A stretch of 64,000 bases of DNA from Streptomyces sp. ML-6 (GCF_030116705.1 NZ_JAOTIK010000002.1:1-64000), one strand, 5' to 3'; shown: positions 1 through 9,237, counted from the stretch's first letter. The notes: generated from the sequence alone by a model not told the origin. Numbers and translations are program-made.

Positions 1-756
1 CGACGGCACCAGCCACAACAGGGCGTGCCCGGGGGCGGAGCGCCCCGGGCACGCCCGGGGCGGCGCGGCACCGGCCCCAGCCCCCGGGAAAGGTCCTCAG
101 GCGCGCCCCAGCACGCCCGCGCCGCTCCCCGCCCCTGTGCCCCGTCCCGTCGACGGCTGCATGCTGCGCCCGTCATGCCGTCAGGCACGGCCCCCTCTGC
201 ACCCTGCCCCGCAGCCGGGCGGAATTCGGGCCGTCAGGCGCGGCTGAAGAGCCGTCAGGCTCTCCAGCCCGTGCTTGGGCGCTCCCCAGCCCCCGCATCG
301 CCGCGCCTTGGCCCCCGCACTCCGCGTTCCGGGCCTGCGCTGCGGCCTGATCGTGGCGGGTAGTAAGGCCGGTAGCGCGGAGGGGCGCAGCGGTGTGACG
401 GGCGGGGTGTGGGTGTGGGCCTCGGCGAGGTGCTGGCCGACGACAGTTCGGCGCTAGCGGGCGGCCGCGCTCGGCCAGGGCCGCGCCGAGGCCCACACCC
501 ACACCCCGCCCGTCGGTTCGCTGTCGTGTCAGGTGCGCCTGCCTCCTCGGCACGCCCTCCCAGCGGGTACGTGCAGGTGCACCATGGCCGGCCTTGTCGG
601 ACCGTCGACGCCGAGTGGTCGCGTCGCTGCCTCCGGGGAGGGCCCGCCCCGGAAAAACAGGATTAGGCAAAATGGGGTGGAAAATGCTCCCGAGTCCGGG
701 ATAATTAATTTCCGCTGCACTGCCTGGATCGCTCGACAAACAGTTAGGAATATCCG
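1..756. other. Gene-free leading region with strong palindromes
   Basis: I find no credible coding sequence here; open frames on both strands look like GC-rich chance frames. The stretch holds a short hairpin near 24-57 (GGGCGTGCCCGGGG facing CCCCGGGCACGCCC) and the long inverted repeat listed separately. Composition changes around 690-750, where AT-rich sequence (ATAATTAATTTCC) precedes the first gene and is a plausible promoter zone. Confidence 0.5.
397..514. repeat. Perfect 31-bp inverted repeat with 56-bp loop
   Basis: Positions 397-427 are the exact reverse complement of 484-514. Inside the loop a second pair matches (433-440, CTGGCCGA, against 471-478, TCGGCCAG), so the whole 118 bp could fold as a long cruciform. 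It is much longer than an ordinary terminator and lies in gene-free DNA. Whether it is an origin, an end-derived palindrome or a protein-binding site cannot be told from sequence. Confidence 0.85.
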
Positions 757-1287
757 ATGAAGAAGATCGCCTTATTCGGCCCTCCTGCGAGCGGGAAAAC
801 GACGATCGCGAAAGAACTTTCCGCTTCGCTGGAAATTCCTTGCACTGACCTTGACAATGTGCTGTTCACCGAGAACGGTCCTCTTCCACTCGATGAATTC
901 CGGGGCAAGGCCGAGCGGATCACGCGGGGGGAATCGTGGGTGGTCGAGGGGAATTACTCAAAGCTTGCAGACGTGGTGTGGCACCGGGCGGATGTCCTGG
1001 TCTGGCTCGACCTCCCGTTGCCCCTGATCGTGCGCCGGATCGTGTACCGGAGCCTGCGCCAGCTCACCGGCCTGGACGCGAGCATCCAGGCGCAGCGGCT
1101 CACGTGGAAGCGTGCCTTCTTCGGGCGGCGGTCCCTGCTGCGCACGGCTGTCCGGAAGTATCGCAACAACCGCCCCCGGTATGCCCGGCAGGTCGCCGAG
1201 ACGGCCGAGCTGGGCGTCCGTGTCGTACGGCTCCGCAGTGGGCGGGAGGCGGATGCATGGCTCGCGCGGCAGCTCTCGGGACGGTGA
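757..1287 (+). CDS. P-loop NTPase, adenylate-kinase-like
   Basis: A 176-residue cytoplasmic protein. The Walker A motif GPPASGKT lies at residues 8-15, right after the first beta strand. An LDNVLF segment and the stretch ESWVVEGNY resemble the small bacterial proteins often annotated as topology modulation or adenylate-kinase-like proteins. The arginine-rich middle fits a nucleotide-kinase lid. The ATG has AGGA about seven bases upstream. The phosphorylated substrate is unknown. It stands alone, with AT-rich DNA in front. Confidence 0.75.
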   Translation: MKKIALFGPPASGKTTIAKELSASLEIPCTDLDNVLFTENGPLPLDEFRGKAERITRGESWVVEGNYSKLADVVWHRADVLVWLDLPLPLIVRRIVYRSLRQLTGLDASIQAQRLTWKRAFFGRRSLLRTAVRKYRNNRPRYARQVAETAELGVRVVRLRSGREADAWLARQLSGR

Positions 1288-1512
1288 GCGGGTCGCAGGG
1301 GATGAAGGCGGCACCGAAGAGTCTTAGATACTGTAATGTTGTAACTGTCGAATGCTGGGTCGGGAAAAGGTCGAGGCCGACGGAGAGCCGCTCTGAGAGC
1401 GACCCGGCACACCGCCGGCCTCGTAACCACGTCGCAGGCCCGGAAAAGGAACCAGCCTGCACCCAAACTCTACAGGTCGCACCTGCGGCACAGCAGCCCT
1501 CGAGGAGACGAT
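1288..1512. other. Intergenic, promoter region of the next gene
   Basis: No gene is seen in these 225 bases. The AT-richer patch around 1320-1350 is the likely promoter zone for the helix-turn-helix gene; no exact -35/-10 boxes can be named with confidence. Confidence 0.3.
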
Positions 1513-2133
1513 GTGATCCCCCGTAACCGGCCGGTCATCAACGAAGCCGACGTCGCCCGCCGCATCGGCGTGCCGCTGGCCACCTGGCGCCGCCGCGACG
1601 CTCCTGGCTTCCGCAGCCGCGTCCCCAGCCTGCTCCCTGAGAGTCGCTACCTGGTCTACGACCTGGCCCAGGCCGAGGCCTACATCGACGGCAAGCCGAT
1701 CCCCGCACTGCCGCAGGACGAGCACCCCGAGGACCTGCTCACCGCCGACGAGGCCGCCGCGGTCCTCGGCATCAACCCGGGCACTGTCCGCGCCTACGCC
1801 GTTCAGGGCTACCTCTCGGCCGGCACGACCGTCTACGGAGCCCGGCTGTGGCCCCGCCGCGAAGTCAACAAGCGCCGCGACAACCCGCCGGGCCAGGGAA
1901 AGGGCGGCGGCCGCCGCGCCGGCGAACCTCAAGTCCCCCGCAAACAGCACTCCTACGAAGGAGACCCGCGGCTCCGTACCGCCAGTGAGGCCCTCGCTGC
2001 GGCGAACAGCGCGCCCAAGAGCCGCATCGCCGCCGAACTGGCCGCAGAGCACGGAGGTACACCCCGCACCTGGGAACGGCTCCTCACCGCAGCCGCGGCG
2101 CTCCAGGACGGCGCCCCCGAGGCCCGTGCCTGA
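1513..2133 (+). CDS. Helix-turn-helix DNA-binding protein, MerR/excisionase-like
   Basis: A 206-residue protein with two candidate DNA-binding segments. The first is near the N-terminus (INEADVARRIGVPLATWRRR). The second, around residues 76-105, reads LTADEAAAVLGINPGTVRAY followed by a small wing, which is typical of the excisionase-like HTH_17 fold. The C-terminal third is basic and alanine-rich. It precedes the helicase gene on the same strand with a gap of about 110 bases. It could control the helicase or the element; the target is unknown. Confidence 0.7.
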   Translation: MIPRNRPVINEADVARRIGVPLATWRRRDAPGFRSRVPSLLPESRYLVYDLAQAEAYIDGKPIPALPQDEHPEDLLTADEAAAVLGINPGTVRAYAVQGYLSAGTTVYGARLWPRREVNKRRDNPPGQGKGGGRRAGEPQVPRKQHSYEGDPRLRTASEALAAANSAPKSRIAAELAAEHGGTPRTWERLLTAAAALQDGAPEARA

Positions 2134-2243
2134 GAGACCACCCCTGACAACGAGCGCACGGAAGCGGGCCTCCCCGAGGCGGGGCACCGCATCGGTGCTT
2201 CCTTCCTGATTACGCGTCACCCGCGAAAAGGAGAACACGGGAC

Positions 2244-4688
2244 ATGACCGTGATGAAGCTGCGTGACCACCAGATCGAGGCCGTGAGCGCGATTGTGCGC
2301 GGTCTCGATATCCCGCCGGGCGGTATTCCCTGGAATGGTCTGCGCGGCCAGGTGCACGCCGCGTGCGGAACGGGAAAGACCATCATCGCGGCGGCCTCCG
2401 CGAAAAGGATTGTTCCCAAGGGCCGCGTTCTCGTGGTGGTGCCGACCCTCGATCTCCTGGCGCAGACCGTGAAGGCGTGGAGCAGCGTCGGGCACAGAGG
2501 GCCGGCGGTCATGGTGTGCTCGCCGCTGGAGGATCCGGAGCTGTGGCACCTGGGAGTGCGGTGCACCACGAACCCCGTGCAGCTGGCGCTGTGGCACGCC
2601 ACGGGGCCAGTGACCATCTACGCCACCTACGCCTCGCTGGGCGTGCTCAGGGAAGCCTTTGAGGGCGCCTACGGCCAGAAACTCGGCCCGGTGGACCTCG
2701 CCTGTGTCGATGAGGCGCACCGGACGTCGGGGTCGATGGGGAAGGCGTGGGCGGACATCCATGACCAGACGAAGATCCCGGCGCGCCGGCGGCTGTATCT
2801 GACGGCGACGCCGCGGATCTGGGAGGAGCGGCTGAACCGTGAAGTGGCCGAGGGGGTGCGTGACCCGTTGCCGCGGGAGATGGCGGCCTCGATGGATGAC
2901 GAGAAGGTCTTCGGGCCGGTCCTCTACAAGCTGTCGCTGGCGTCGGCGGTGTCGCGCAAGTTGCTGGCGCGGTACCAGATCATCGTTCTGGAGCTCCAGG
3001 ACCCGGTCGTGACGCCGGAGCGGCTGATGGGTGAGGAGCGGCACACCGAGGAGGTCCGCGGGCAGCGCCTGGGTGCCCTCCAGGCTGCGCTGCTGCACAC
3101 GATGGAGCAGCACAACCTGTCGACGTGCATCACCTTCCACCACCGGACCATAGAGGCCGCGGCGTATGCGGAGGGTCTGGAGCGGGTGGCCGAGCGGCTG
3201 CACGCCGACCGGCCCGAGAAGTACCCGGCTCGGATCTGGGCGGACTGGCTGTGCGGTGAGCACGTGCCGGAGCGTCGGCGGGAGGTGCTGCGCGGGTTCG
3301 GCTCCACCGCCCGGCGGGCTGTGCTCTCGAACTGCCGCGTCCTGGGTGAGGGCGTGGATATCCGGGCCGTGGACTCGGTGGCCCTGCTGGACCCCAAGGG
3401 GGCCCCGCACGACATCGTGCAGGCGATCGGCCGCGCTCTACGTCAGAAGCCCGGTGAAGGAAAGCTCGCTTCCCTGATCGTGCCGGTATTCCTCCGGCCT
3501 GACGAAAGCCCGGAGGATATGTTCACCTCTGGTTCGTACCGGCCTTTGGTGAAGGTATTGGAAGGTCTGCGGGCTCACGATGAAGAGGCAATCGAGTTGC
3601 TGGCTATTCCGCAGGAGCCGCAGAAGGACGTCGTGCAGCCCTCCAGATACCTCGGTGCTGCGCCTGGTGATAACGAGGAGGAAACCCGGTTGCTGCTCCG
3701 TTTCGCGGCTCCCAGGGACCCTGTGATGGTCGCGGACTGGGTCAGCTTCAACGTGATCGACACGGAGCGGCAGGACTGGGCTCGTGGCTGGGCGGCGCTC
3801 AGGGGCTTCGTCGAGCGCGAGGGGCACGCCCGGGTGCCGTACGAGCACCGCGAGAGGGCGTTTCCTCTGGGGCGGTGGGTCGCGGAGCAGCGGCGGGCGT
3901 TCGGGGCGGGGCAGATGGCCGGGGTGCGTGCCCGGCGGCTGGAGAAGCTGGGCATGGCCTGGTCGGCCGCTGATGCGCGGTTCCAGGAGAATCTGGCGGC
4001 GGCGAGGGTGTACTACGAGCAGCACTGGACGCTGTGCGCGCCCCGGTCGGCGGCGGTGCTGGACAGGCCGGTGGGGCAGTGGCTGTCCAACCTGCGCCGT
4101 CCCGGCGCGCTGGCCGGGCACCCGGAGTGGGAGGCCGCGCTGGTGGCCCTGGACGAGGACTGGAATCCGTCGTGGCCGGCGCAGTGGCAGCGGCACTTCG
4201 CCGCGCTGCGGGAGCTGGTGCGCGACGAGGAAGGGCCGGCGGAGGTTCTGCCCGGGTTCACCGTGCACGGCATGGACGTCGGCAAGTGGCTGGCCCAGCA
4301 GCGCAGGCCCGAGGTCTGGGCGGCCCTGGTACAGGGTCAGCGCGAGCGCCTGGAGGCGGTCGGTGTCACCCCGCTCCCGGTGACCGTGCTCCCGGAAGTC
4401 CCTGCCCCGGCCCCGGCCCTGGCGGAGCCAAGCATGCCCGCCGAGTCGTCCACGGCGCCTGTGAGCGCCTTCGAGAGGGGCGTGGCGGCCCTGGAGCAGT
4501 ACAAGGCCCGCACGGGCTCTGTGAAGGTGCCCAGGGCTCACGTGGAGGTGTTGCCGGACGGGTCGGAGGTCAAGCTCGGAGTCTTCCTGTCCAACACCAA
4601 GTCCAGGCGCGCGAAGCTGACCGTCGACAAGCTCGTCGCGTTGGCCGGCCTCGGGCTGGAGTGGGCGGCCATGGAAGGAGCGGCGTGA
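2244..4688 (+). CDS. DEAD/DEAH-box helicase with helicase-associated repeats
   Basis: An 814-residue superfamily 2 helicase. The N-terminal motor has Walker A GTGKT at residues 42-46, DEAH at 156-159 and TATP at 187-190. A second RecA-like domain follows, ending in an IGRALRQ motif VI. From about residue 505 come several W-containing helicase-associated repeats (for example LGRWVAEQRRAF and VGQWLSNLRRP); a last repeat near the C-terminus ends in LAGLGLEWA. Such proteins are frequent on Streptomyces linear plasmids and chromosome ends. A role in transfer or end maintenance is inference. An ATGA overlap couples it to the next reading frame. Confidence 0.9.
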   Translation: MTVMKLRDHQIEAVSAIVRGLDIPPGGIPWNGLRGQVHAACGTGKTIIAAASAKRIVPKGRVLVVVPTLDLLAQTVKAWSSVGHRGPAVMVCSPLEDPELWHLGVRCTTNPVQLALWHATGPVTIYATYASLGVLREAFEGAYGQKLGPVDLACVDEAHRTSGSMGKAWADIHDQTKIPARRRLYLTATPRIWEERLNREVAEGVRDPLPREMAASMDDEKVFGPVLYKLSLASAVSRKLLARYQIIVLELQDPVVTPERLMGEERHTEEVRGQRLGALQAALLHTMEQHNLSTCITFHHRTIEAAAYAEGLERVAERLHADRPEKYPARIWADWLCGEHVPERRREVLRGFGSTARRAVLSNCRVLGEGVDIRAVDSVALLDPKGAPHDIVQAIGRALRQKPGEGKLASLIVPVFLRPDESPEDMFTSGSYRPLVKVLEGLRAHDEEAIELLAIPQEPQKDVVQPSRYLGAAPGDNEEETRLLLRFAAPRDPVMVADWVSFNVIDTERQDWARGWAALRGFVEREGHARVPYEHRERAFPLGRWVAEQRRAFGAGQMAGVRARRLEKLGMAWSAADARFQENLAAARVYYEQHWTLCAPRSAAVLDRPVGQWLSNLRRPGALAGHPEWEAALVALDEDWNPSWPAQWQRHFAALRELVRDEEGPAEVLPGFTVHGMDVGKWLAQQRRPEVWAALVQGQRERLEAVGVTPLPVTVLPEVPAPAPALAEPSMPAESSTAPVSAFERGVAALEQYKARTGSVKVPRAHVEVLPDGSEVKLGVFLSNTKSRRAKLTVDKLVALAGLGLEWAAMEGAA

Positions 4689-5073
4689 TGATCGCAGCCG
4701 CGGAAGAGCGGGGTGTGCAGGATGCTGTGCGGCGGCACGCCCGCACCAGGGCCTTCGCGGAGGCGGAGGGCTTCGTCTCGGCTGTGCTGTCCGACCCTCG
4801 GGTGCAGGTGACGCGGGGGCGGGTGGACGGCGGAGACGGAGCTCGGCATGGAGCTGTGCATCCGTCTCCAGTCGTTCCAGGACCGCTATGACCAGGCCGT
4901 GGCGGGTGGCGACGTGGCCCGGCTCCCGGGATCTGCCCGGGCAAGCACGGCCGCTGGGGGCGGATCTGCGTCCTGCCCGACGGGCATGAGACCTCGATGG
5001 AGGAACCGCACTGGGGCCGCAACAGCGAGGGCCAGCCGATAGCGTGGGTGGGCAGCACACCTGACGACTGGTG
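4688..5073 (+). pseudogene. Small unknown gene read through two frame changes
   Basis: The start ATG overlaps the helicase stop (ATGA). The opening frame runs to a TGA at 4889-4891. A better coding frame takes over around 4840 (MELCIRLQSFQDRYDQAVAG). The original frame resumes at about 4926 (GICPGKHGRWGRICVLPDGH) and ends in STPDDW before TGA at 5071-5073. Joined, these give a plausible protein of about 128 residues. Two compensating single-base indels explain this best. No family is recognised. This may be a sequencing artefact rather than decay. Confidence 0.55.
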
Positions 5074-5098
5074 AGCGGCGGTGGTAAGACCGGCGGAG

Positions 5099-5129
5099 GG
5101 ACCCCGGGGCGCAGGGCGGCCCGGGGTCC
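5099..5129 (+). terminator. Hairpin terminator after the helicase operon
   Basis: GGACCCCGGG at 5099-5108 pairs with CCCGGGGTCC at 5120-5129 around an 11-base loop, just downstream of the last codon of the helicase-linked gene. No U-tract follows, as is common in Streptomyces. Confidence 0.6.
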
Positions 5130-5155
5130 TCCACTGTCCGGGGCCGGGGACGCCT

Positions 5156-5240
5156 CTCCCAGGTCCTACACGCACTGAGGTGCGATGCCCGGGGGTTCCG
5201 AGCTGCGGCATCGCACTGGTGTGCGTGTAGGGCCTGGGAG
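5156..5240. repeat. Near-perfect 34-bp inverted repeat
   Basis: Arms 5156-5189 and 5207-5240 match at 29 of 34 positions when one is reverse-complemented; the mismatches cluster in the middle. The loop is 17 bases. It lies in non-coding DNA directly after the terminator-like hairpin. It could be a second terminator, a structured RNA or a binding site for a dimeric protein. Confidence 0.75.
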
Positions 5241-5299
5241 CTTGGGCCGCTCCCCTCACCGAACTGCGGCGCGGCCAGGACCAGTTCAGTTCGGAGTGA

Positions 5300-5359
5300 G
5301 ACGACCTGACCGACAAGCGCCAGGCGCTGGCTGGCCTCGGGCTGGAGTGGGCGCAGTAG
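5300..5359 (+). pseudogene. Remnant of a second helicase C-terminus
   Basis: Twenty codons here read DDLTDKRQALAGLGLEWAQ before TAG. This closely resembles the end of the intact helicase upstream (LTVDKLVALAGLGLEWAAM). The frame is closed by TGA at 5297-5299, so only the tail of a related gene is left. It suggests the intergenic region between 5.1 and 5.5 kb arose by deletion or duplication next to a helicase gene. Confidence 0.6.
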
Positions 5360-5570
5360 CGCAATGGGGGCTCTATGGGTCCTGCTTTCGGTGCCCTTCT
5401 ACATGCTGTGCAGCTAGTCGGGGGAGCGGCAGCGGAAAGCTGCGGTTGGCGCGACTCCACCGCGAGCAACTTTCAGTGACACTTGAAGCGGTACTGAAAG
5501 TTGGCTACGGTGGGGGCTGCACCAACCGCACGGGCAAGCCCTGCGGCATCGCCCCGGAAGGACCTGTGGA

Positions 5571-7501
5571 ATGACCGTGAGCAAACTCCCGACACCCGTG
5601 TCTGAGACGGCGACTGTGGCGGTGCGCAACGCCCGGAACACCCTTGCCATGGTGGCCAAAGGGCCGATCCTCCGAACGGGCAACCCTGATGACTCCGCGC
5701 GTGTGGTGCTGTGCTGGGGCGAAGGCGGCGCCGGGGCCCTGAACAGGTGGGAGGTCACGGCCTCATGGCGCGGTCACGGCTTCTGGGTGGCACAACACAA
5801 GGGGAGTGGTTCATCACTCGCGAGCGAATGCACCCGGCGGACCTCAGTAAGAACCCGAAGCAGTGGCGCAAGTCTGAGCAGGTCCGACACTCGGACCGCC
5901 GCCCGATCCGGAGCCGGGCAGAGGCGGAAGCCCTGATGATCGCCCGGGTAGAGGAGCGGCGTGGCCGTGAGTCCAAAGTGCGTGGGATCATCAAGGCCGC
6001 GGCCGATGGCCCGGCTCCGAAGTGGACCCCGGCCCCGAGCATCATCAAGCCGCGCAAGGCCCCGCGTGCGGACTGGTCCCCGGCTGACGTACTGGCCAAA
6101 TGGGGCGACTCGGTGAGCTACGAGGAGATCATCGAGGAGGAGGCCGAGGACGTCGCCACTTTTGAAGGGGCTGCCGGTCCCTCGGGGCTCGTCGAGTGCC
6201 AGGCAGCGGCCGAGACCACAATCAGCCAGAGCGCGGAGGCCGGAGAGATCAAGACCGGAGCACCGACGGGGGCCAGCACGCCGGCGCCTACCAGGGTGTC
6301 CGACCCGGGCAGTGTCCAGACGTGGGAGGGCGGCGGCACGGTTCCGGGCGTCGATGATCCCTGCCCGACAGCGCCCTGTCAGGGCGTTAATGCGAACGGG
6401 TCGAGCGAGATTCTCCTGCAGGTGGCAGAACCTGTCTCCGACGCGCCCGTAGTACCAACACCCGTCAAAGGCGTGCCCCGGTACCGATTCAGGCGATGCG
6501 ACGACCGGGGATGCTACCCGGTGACGGTCGATGGCGCGTTTGTCGGCCACGTCTACCGAATTCGCTGCACATGGTTGGCCATCGGCCTTTCCGAAGAGCA
6601 TGCGACCAGTCACACCAGCCGCGCGGCAGCAGCGGCCCGACTCGTAGCGCTGATTGACATGCGGGTCGCTGCTGAAGCCGACATGGCGCGCAACATGCGG
6701 CGGCGCACTGAGCCACCCCAGGGATGGCGCTTCACCATGTGGGACGCGGTCGGTCCGGGCGACATCGTCCGAACCCCGGCCCGGTGCCAGCCCGTACAGG
6801 GAGCCTCGGACGGCGGTCCGTTGTATCCGGAAGTGTGGAGCGCCCCGGTGACCTTGACCGGTGTCGACTATCTGTCCAGCGGGGCCATTGTGGCGCGTGG
6901 ACAGGAGGAGGGCGCGCCTGCATGGTCCGGAATGGGTGTCCTCCTGTCCACGCCAAAGTTCGCTGAGGTCGGCGTCCTGGTGCCGGAGACGACCCCGGCG
7001 CGGACGACCCCGGCACAGTGGGTCGGCGCCCAGGCCGAGGGAAAGGGAAAGGTGCTCTTCCCCTTCGGGGGAAGAGGTGTCGGCGGCTGCGTCACGCTGA
7101 CCCATGCCGCTGACCTGCGAGGACAGCGGGCAAGCGAATCCACCGTTGGCAACCTGTTGAGCAACCCGTTGCGCAACCTGTTAGGCAACCCGTTACGCAA
7201 CCTGTTGAGCAACCGGTGGGCCTGCGGGCTTTACGTCGACATGGTGGCGACGGTTCCGTCGTGTGGTGGGAGATCGAGCAGCATGGCGTGGAAGAGCGGG
7301 GCGGCCGGGAGGGTCGGGCGTAGGCCGCCCAGTGTCTGCCAGCCCCATGATTCGTACAGTGCCCGGACCTTGGGGTGCTCCTGGAGGACCAGGAGCGTGG
7401 CGCGTTGTTCGGGCCGGGGTATGAGCAGTGCGTCGTGGAGTCGGCGGGCGGTGCCGGTCTTGCGCCAGGGGGCGCGGACCATGAGCTCGCTGAGTGCGTA
7501 G
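5571..7501 (+). pseudogene. Unknown gene, frameshifted near 5800, uncertain 3' end
   Basis: Translation from ATG 5571 gives a coherent N-terminus (MTVSKLPTPVSETATVAV) that ends in WRGHGFWVAQHK. The continuation GEWFITRERMHPADLSKNPK lies in another frame from about 5800, so one indel separates the halves. The second frame stays open to 7501, but its last 270 bases oppose the GNAT gene and contain the 12-bp repeats, so the true end is probably near 7100-7230. The middle is charged and proline-rich, and the later part has a Cys-containing segment (YRFRRCDDRGCYPV). I recognise no family. Confidence 0.45.
7148..7219. repeat. Six tandem 12-bp units, each with a CAAC-N2-GTTG palindrome
   Basis: Units start at 7148, 7160, 7172, 7184, 7196 and 7208 and follow the pattern NGCAACCYGTTR; the last unit is degenerate (AGCAACCGGTGG). 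Most contain the dyad CAAC-CT/CC-GTTG. In one frame they encode a repeating four-residue motif (NPLR/NLLS), in another QPV repeats. They lie between two convergent genes. They could be iterons or operator sites, or simply a low-complexity coding tail. Confidence 0.8.
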
Positions 7502-7812
7502 GTGCGAGTGCCGGTCTCGGTGATGGTGTCGGCGGGTGTGTCGGTGAGCAGTCCGCTCCACCACCGGCTGGCGGGAGGCAGCGGGGCTCCGTAGGCGTAG
7601 CCGACGGGCTGGTCGTGGTCGTAGGCGACGGTGCAGGTCCAGCCGGGGCGGGTCATCCAGCTGTCGAGTCCTTCGGCGAACCGGTCGAGGGCGCAGAACG
7701 GGTCGCTCTGTGCCTCCTTCGCGTAGACCTCGGCGTAGATGTCCAGCAGGAGCGGGCGCAGGCGGGGGGTGTGGCGGGTGGTGTAGTGGCGGATTTCTAT
7801 GCCGGTGGTCAC
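7231..7812 (-). CDS. GNAT-family N-acetyltransferase
   Basis: Read from GTG 7812, which has AGGAG upstream, this is a 193-residue protein beginning VTTGIEIRHYTTRHTPRLRP. The acetyl-CoA binding region is around YALSELMVRAPWRKTGTARR, followed by the helix and the late strand VLQEHPKVRALYESWGWQ, a typical GNAT C-terminal motif. The substrate is unknown. It follows the TPR regulator gene by 14 bases on the same strand, so the two are probably co-transcribed. Confidence 0.8.
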   Translation of the reverse strand: MTTGIEIRHYTTRHTPRLRPLLLDIYAEVYAKEAQSDPFCALDRFAEGLDSWMTRPGWTCTVAYDHDQPVGYAYGAPLPPASRWWSGLLTDTPADTITETGTRTYALSELMVRAPWRKTGTARRLHDALLIPRPEQRATLLVLQEHPKVRALYESWGWQTLGGLRPTLPAAPLFHAMLLDLPPHDGTVATMST

Positions 7813-7826
7813 TTCGGGTGGTTCTC

Positions 7827-9065
7827 CTATGCGGTGGCGAGGGCGCGGTGGAGGGTGGCAAGCCGGTCGGTGATGGCGCGGCTGCCGATGTGTGTGGTGT
7901 CGATGGCGGCTGTGGTGGTGTGGGCGTCGGTGGTGTTTCCCTGGGCGAGCTGGAGTTCGGCGAGCTGGACGGTGTAGTACGCGTGGCTGCGGCGCAGGCC
8001 GGGTTCGAGGAGGGTGAGGGCCTGGGCGGTGGCGGTCTCGGCGTCGGCGAGATGCCCCATCGCCTGGTGGGTGATGGCGGCGAGTCCGCTGATCTCGGCC
8101 GTGGTGAGGAAGTTCAGCCACCGGGGTGCGGGCTGGGTGGGGTCGATGCGGTCGTGTGCGGTCTGGGCGGCGAGCAGGGCGCGGGCTGCGGCGGGGCGGT
8201 TGCCGGTGTGGGCGTGGCTGATGGCCAGGCGGGATTGGAGCAGGGCGGTGTAGCGGGGGTTCTGGCGGGCTGCGCGGCTGGTGAGGGCGGTCTGGCTGAT
8301 GCGCAGAGCTTCGCGGTGGTGGCCGCCGCGGCGGGCGTGGATGGCGAGGTCGGACCAGGCTCGGGCCTGGGCCTGCGGGTTGGATCCGAGGATGGCTCTT
8401 TGCAGGGCGGTGGTGCGCCACCGGTGTGCTGCGTCCAGGTTGCCGGCGTCGTCGGCGGCCCATCCGGCAGAGCTGCACAGCGATGCGATCGTGGTGTGGA
8501 GTGCCTGTTCGACGCGGGGGCCGTAGGTGCAGTGGTCGGCTGCGGTGGTCAGGCGGTCGAGGTAGGTGGTGGCGACGGTCAGGAGGGGTTCGCCGCCGAT
8601 CGCTGCGAAGTGGGCGTCGAGGCGGTTGATCCTCTCCCGGGCGCGGGTGATGTCGCTCATCGCGAGGCGGCCGCCGGTGGGGGTTTCGTCGATGCTGAGG
8701 GCGAGGGCGACTGTGGTGGCGGCGGTGGCGATGATGAAACGGCGGCGGCGCACGGGCACCTCCTTCGTCGGTGCGGGAGGCCTTGGGGGGGTGGGCAGGT
8801 TCGCGCTGTTTTTGCCTCGGGGGATGAAGCCGAGTGCCTGCGCCGGGCGGTCGAAGAGCTGTTCCAGGGCGTGAAGGTAGCGGGTCCAGGGCCATCGGAC
8901 CTCGCCGCTGATCCAGCGCCGTACGTGGCGGTCGGTGCACTTGCGGGGGTGGTTCTCCCCGAAGATCCGGGCGGTGACCTGGTTGATCTCGTCGGCTAGG
9001 CCCTGGTGTGTGAAGCCGTACTCGGCCATCACCGCCTCGAGCCGGGTGTTCCGCTGCCTGTCCAT
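7827..9065 (-). CDS. XRE-type/TPR regulatory protein
   Basis: A 412-residue protein starting at ATG 9065 behind a GGGGGGA ribosome site. The N-terminus (LEAVMAEYGFTHQGLADEIN) and the following KCTDRHVRRWISGEVRWP segment are a helix-turn-helix. A hydrophobic stretch, RRRFIIATAATTVALAL, follows near residue 105. The rest is alanine-rich helical repeats (for example ARAWSDLAIHARRGGHHREA) like tetratricopeptide repeats. Streptomyces has many such one-component regulators. It heads a two-gene unit with the GNAT and diverges from the gene at 9238. Confidence 0.8.
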   Translation of the reverse strand: MDRQRNTRLEAVMAEYGFTHQGLADEINQVTARIFGENHPRKCTDRHVRRWISGEVRWPWTRYLHALEQLFDRPAQALGFIPRGKNSANLPTPPRPPAPTKEVPVRRRRFIIATAATTVALALSIDETPTGGRLAMSDITRARERINRLDAHFAAIGGEPLLTVATTYLDRLTTAADHCTYGPRVEQALHTTIASLCSSAGWAADDAGNLDAAHRWRTTALQRAILGSNPQAQARAWSDLAIHARRGGHHREALRISQTALTSRAARQNPRYTALLQSRLAISHAHTGNRPAAARALLAAQTAHDRIDPTQPAPRWLNFLTTAEISGLAAITHQAMGHLADAETATAQALTLLEPGLRRSHAYYTVQLAELQLAQGNTTDAHTTTAAIDTTHIGSRAITDRLATLHRALATA

Positions 9066-9237
9066 CAGGTCCCCCCGTAAGTACCGGTCGCGGCGCGGAC
9101 GGTAGTCCTGCCGGTTTTCTCCTGTTGGTAAAACTGTCCGGTCCCTGGCCGGTACTTGCCCGGAATCCGGCCTGAGCCCACCCGAACGTGTCGCGGTTGT
9201 CTGGGAGTACGCCGACAACCGTCCCGGGGAGGCCCTC
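9066..9237. promoter_or_regulatory. Divergent promoter region
   Basis: This 172-base gap separates the TPR regulator (left, minus strand) from the gene at 9238 (right). Both promoters must lie here. No certain -10/-35 pair or operator could be picked by eye. Confidence 0.4.

Noticed and set aside
397..514. Streptomyces telomere
   Set aside because: Only one long palindrome is seen, without the series of small palindromes and GCGAAAGC-type loops expected, and the window does not begin at an end.
1..739. Several open frames of 60-190 codons in the first 740 bases
   Set aside because: They overlap on both strands, cross the inverted repeat and are Arg/Pro/Ala-rich chance frames.
7148..7219. 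CRISPR array
   Set aside because: Units are contiguous 12-mers with no spacers.
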